A DNA stretch of 64,000 nt from JAICMB01 sp035295125 (GTDB taxonomy: Bacteria > Acidobacteriota > Terriglobia > Bryobacterales > Bryobacteraceae), in NCBI GenBank assembly GCA_035295125.1, contig DATGJP010000074.1, forward strand, positions 62,001-126,000, given 5' to 3'. The notes beneath the pieces were generated by a model. The model saw only the letters and a list, made by a program, of their open reading frames with translations, was not told the origin of the DNA and searched no databases. This document shows positions 61,509 through 64,000 of this stretch, one piece after another (position 1 is the stretch's first letter; the number at the start of each line of letters is the position of its first letter). The position numbers were made by a program, and so were the translations under genes.

Positions 61509-61582
61509 CCAAATTACCCTCCATTCGATATCCTAATCTCGGTACGATCGGTTTGGGTAACCTGTTCCGCCGAAACACCGTG

Positions 61583-63961
61583 TCAATCATTTCGCAGCAC
61601 AGTAACCGGATCCACCCCCATCGCGCGCCGTGCTGGTAGCGAACACGCCACCGCTGCAACGCCAATCATCAATAACGGAACCAGCGCGAAGGTCACCGGG
61701 TCGTAGGTCTTAACATCAAACAGAAAACTGGCAAGCGACCTCGTCAGCAGCGCCGAAAACACTACTCCGGCGATCACGCCAGCACCCGCGATCCGTCCCC
61801 CAATTCCCAGAACGTGCCGGACCAGGTCGCCCGATGAGGCCCCGAGCGCGGCCCTGATCCCAAACTCCCGGACGCGCTGGCTCACCGTAAACGCCAGCAC
61901 GCCATACACACCTAACGCTGCAAGCACCAGCGCGGCAAGCCCGAAGGCCGCTGCCAGGCCCGCCCGGAATCGCGGCCGAACCACCGATTCGTCTGCGATA
62001 TCGTCCAGCGTCCGCACCTTCGTGATTGCGAGATTCCGATCCACCCGCGCTACCGCTGCCTTAACCGTGCTCAACGTTTCTCTTGGCGCACCCACGGTCC
62101 GCACCGCCAGTGCCACCCCCGGGACATTAAACTGCGTGTTGGGAACGTAGATCTCCAGGGAGTTCGCGTCCGCGGGCCCTTGCACCTTCACCTGCCGGAT
62201 GATTCCCACCACCTGCCTCGCCGCTCCCTGTGTATTGATGGACCAGGTGAGGGGATCCCGCTCGCTTAAATATCTTCGGGCGAACTCCTCGTTCACAATG
62301 CACACCGGTTCCGAATGCGCTGTGTCCCGTGTGTCAAACGGCCTTCCCCGGATCATTCGAATACCGATGGCGTCGAAATATCCCGGGCTCGCAAATTGAA
62401 AATGCGCAAAGGGGCGAGCCGCGTTCGGCACCGGCTTCCCGACGACTTCAAACGACTCTCCAAAGCTCCATCCATCGAGCGGCAGATCCACGCTGAATCC
62501 CAGCGCCCTGATTCCAGGCATGCCGCTTAACTCACTTTCAACCGACTGCATGAATTGAGTTGTACGCTCGGTCGTGGGATAGGTGGCGGCAGGCAGGCTG
62601 AAACGCATCGTCAAAACGCTCCCACGCTCGTATCCTCGTTCGGCCCCTTCGAGGCGCAGCAGTGTGCGCACCAGCAGGCCCGCGCCCGCCAGCAGCACTA
62701 CCGCCAACGTGATCTGCGCCGCAGCCAGCAGGTCGCGAACTGGCATGCGCGATGTAATACTCCGTCCGCCGGATCGTATCGCGTTCGTCAGACTCGCAGC
62801 CGACGACGCCCATGCCGGGCCTAATCCGGATAGCACCGCAGTGAACAGGCACGCGCCCACTGTAAATGCCACGACCCGTCCATCGAGCCGTAGTGCAACG
62901 GCGGCCGGCAGCGTTCCCACCGGTAGCAGGCGCGGAGCGAACTCTACCAGCGCACTGGCGATCCACAAACCCGCCACCCCGCCGCACAACGTGAACAGCA
63001 AGGTTTCAATGAGCATTTGCCGCACGATTGCCCCGCGACTGGCCCCCAGAGCCGTGCGAACCCCGATCTCCCACGCGCGGCCGCTACCCCGCACGATCAG
63101 CAGATTCGCCACGTTCGCGCACGAAAGCAGCAGCAGTAGTCCGACTCCGGCAAAAAGAGCAAGAGCCGTCGTCCGCAGATCGGTCCCCACAACGTACGAT
63201 CTCAGCGAATCGACGGTCACGCCCCAACCCGCGTTGGTTTGCGGATACTGAGTCGCGATTCGCTCCGCTATGCCGCCCATTTCCGCGTTCACCTGCTCCA
63301 CCGTGATTCCCGCTTTCATTCGAGCGTACACGCGCAGAATGTGCGATCCTCGATTGGTCGCGCCCCGGTCGAGCGGTAGCGGCATCCAAACATCCGGATC
63401 GCCCAACACCCGGAAAGTCGCGGGCATAATGCCGATCACCGTGAGAGGATGTCCGTCCAGCGTTATCGAACTTCCAATGGTGGAGGCGCTTCCCCCAAAA
63501 CGCTGCTGCCATAGACGATTGCTGATGAGGACGAGCGGTTCCCGCTCCTCGGCCTCGGAAAATAGTCGCCCCGCGGACGGCTTCGCGCGAAGTACCGCAA
63601 GATAGGACGCTGTGATTTGCTGCCCTTCCAGGCGCACTGGTTCGCCTTGCTCTGTCAGGGTACGGTTGGCCGAAGCTGTGGCACCCATCTCCTCGAAAAC
63701 ATGATTCTGCTCGCGCCAGTCGCGGTAAGTCGGCGGCGAAACGGTATTGCGCGGGTAACGCGGTGGCCGTTCCGATACCGCCACAATCCGTTCGGCATCA
63801 TCAAACGGCAGCGGCCGCAGCAGCGCCGCATCCACCAGGCTGAACATGGTGCTGGTCGCGCCGATACCGACGGCTATACAGGTTACGGCCGTCAATGTGA
63901 ATCCCGGCGTTTTGCGAAGAGCGCGCAAGCTCTGCTTAAGGTCGAGGCCGACATTTTGCAC
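61583..63961 (-). CDS. ADOP family MacB/FtsX-type permease
   Basis: 792-aa membrane protein. N-terminal MacB_PCD unit: TM1 at about 20-45 (PGFTLTAVTCIAVGIGATST), periplasmic MacB-like domain about 50-260, then three FtsX TM segments (LFAGVGLLLLLSCANVANLL), a second periplasmic domain and a final FtsX triple ending ACSLPARRAMGVDPVTVLRN. The duplicated FtsX layout is the Acidobacterial duplicated orphan permease (ADOP) type. These proteins usually lack an adjacent ATPase gene, and none is present here. Start GTG at 63961 with AAGGGGA upstream. Confidence 0.92.
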   Translation of the reverse strand: MQNVGLDLKQSLRALRKTPGFTLTAVTCIAVGIGATSTMFSLVDAALLRPLPFDDAERIVAVSERPPRYPRNTVSPPTYRDWREQNHVFEEMGATASANRTLTEQGEPVRLEGQQITASYLAVLRAKPSAGRLFSEAEEREPLVLISNRLWQQRFGGSASTIGSSITLDGHPLTVIGIMPATFRVLGDPDVWMPLPLDRGATNRGSHILRVYARMKAGITVEQVNAEMGGIAERIATQYPQTNAGWGVTVDSLRSYVVGTDLRTTALALFAGVGLLLLLSCANVANLLIVRGSGRAWEIGVRTALGASRGAIVRQMLIETLLFTLCGGVAGLWIASALVEFAPRLLPVGTLPAAVALRLDGRVVAFTVGACLFTAVLSGLGPAWASSAASLTNAIRSGGRSITSRMPVRDLLAAAQITLAVVLLAGAGLLVRTLLRLEGAERGYERGSVLTMRFSLPAATYPTTERTTQFMQSVESELSGMPGIRALGFSVDLPLDGWSFGESFEVVGKPVPNAARPFAHFQFASPGYFDAIGIRMIRGRPFDTRDTAHSEPVCIVNEEFARRYLSERDPLTWSINTQGAARQVVGIIRQVKVQGPADANSLEIYVPNTQFNVPGVALAVRTVGAPRETLSTVKAAVARVDRNLAITKVRTLDDIADESVVRPRFRAGLAAAFGLAALVLAALGVYGVLAFTVSQRVREFGIRAALGASSGDLVRHVLGIGGRIAGAGVIAGVVFSALLTRSLASFLFDVKTYDPVTFALVPLLMIGVAAVACSLPARRAMGVDPVTVLRND

Positions 63962-64000
63962 GGGATTCCCCTTGGCACGCCGGCTGCCACAAATTATCCA

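Overview
The window is GC-rich, gene-dense bacterial chromosome that looks like Acidobacteriota, probably a Solibacter/Bryobacter-type (Bryobacterales) soil bacterium. This is an inference from gene content: an ADOP-type MacB/FtsX permease, a PQQ dehydrogenase with an embedded cytochrome c, the DUF1549/DUF1553 plus DUF1501 pair, a GWxTD protein, tandem DUF507, many signal-peptide TPR proteins, and short intergenic palindromic repeats. No rRNA or tRNA genes, CRISPR array, insertion sequence or prophage were seen.

Layout. 1-8.9 kb: a GWxTD protein cut by the left edge, DUF763, a chemoreceptor, DUF2203, and a coupled DUF507-ribokinase pair, which meets a convergent run (unknown protein, pseudopilin, TPR protein, polytopic membrane protein; 10.0 down to 6.4 kb). 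10.1-18.1 kb is metabolic: a B12-dependent acyl-CoA mutase large subunit with isobutyryl-CoA-type pocket residues, a ferredoxin, QueD, a DinG-type helicase, and phosphoketolase overlapping acetate kinase. 18.1-24.1 kb: a gluzincin-TPR protein, a chemoreceptor carrying a periplasmic heme-binding CxxCH, a GH16 glucanase, and a membrane MutS-like ATPase divergent from a stand-alone Smr protein. 24.2-30.6 kb is one long minus-strand run: M16 peptidase, TPM protein, nucleotidyltransferase, LemA, aldehyde dehydrogenase, FAH-family dehydratase and DinB. 30.7-36.9 kb is a complete chemotaxis cluster (cheX, cheW, cheA, cheR, cheD, cheY, a second cheX-like gene, cheB). 37-42.5 kb: a Gfo/Idh/MocA oxidoreductase meets a four-gene minus-strand operon (ECF sigma, zinc-finger anti-sigma, unknown 268-aa protein, TPR-CHAT protease-like lipoprotein). 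42.9-48.9 kb: PQQ dehydrogenase, PSD1-type cytochrome protein and DUF1501 protein. 49-60.4 kb: a BrnT/BrnA toxin-antitoxin pair directly precedes rplA-rplJ-rplL-rpoB-rpoC. 60.8-64 kb: a lectin-like exported protein and the ADOP permease.

How the parts work together. The che cluster has no receptor gene of its own; the two HAMP-less receptors at 2.8 and 21 kb could feed it. The ALDH-FAH pair fits oxidative pentose/sugar-acid breakdown ending in 2-oxoglutarate, and phosphoketolase-acetate kinase gives acetate and ATP from sugar phosphates.

The most unusual items are an insertion of about 65 residues with eight cysteines (zinc-ribbon-like) in the RNA polymerase beta subunit, the ECF-sigma/CHAT operon with its unrecognised 268-aa protein, the heme-type chemoreceptor, the toxin-antitoxin pair where rplK would be expected, long hairpins flanking rpoB, and a family of about seven dispersed palindromic repeats.
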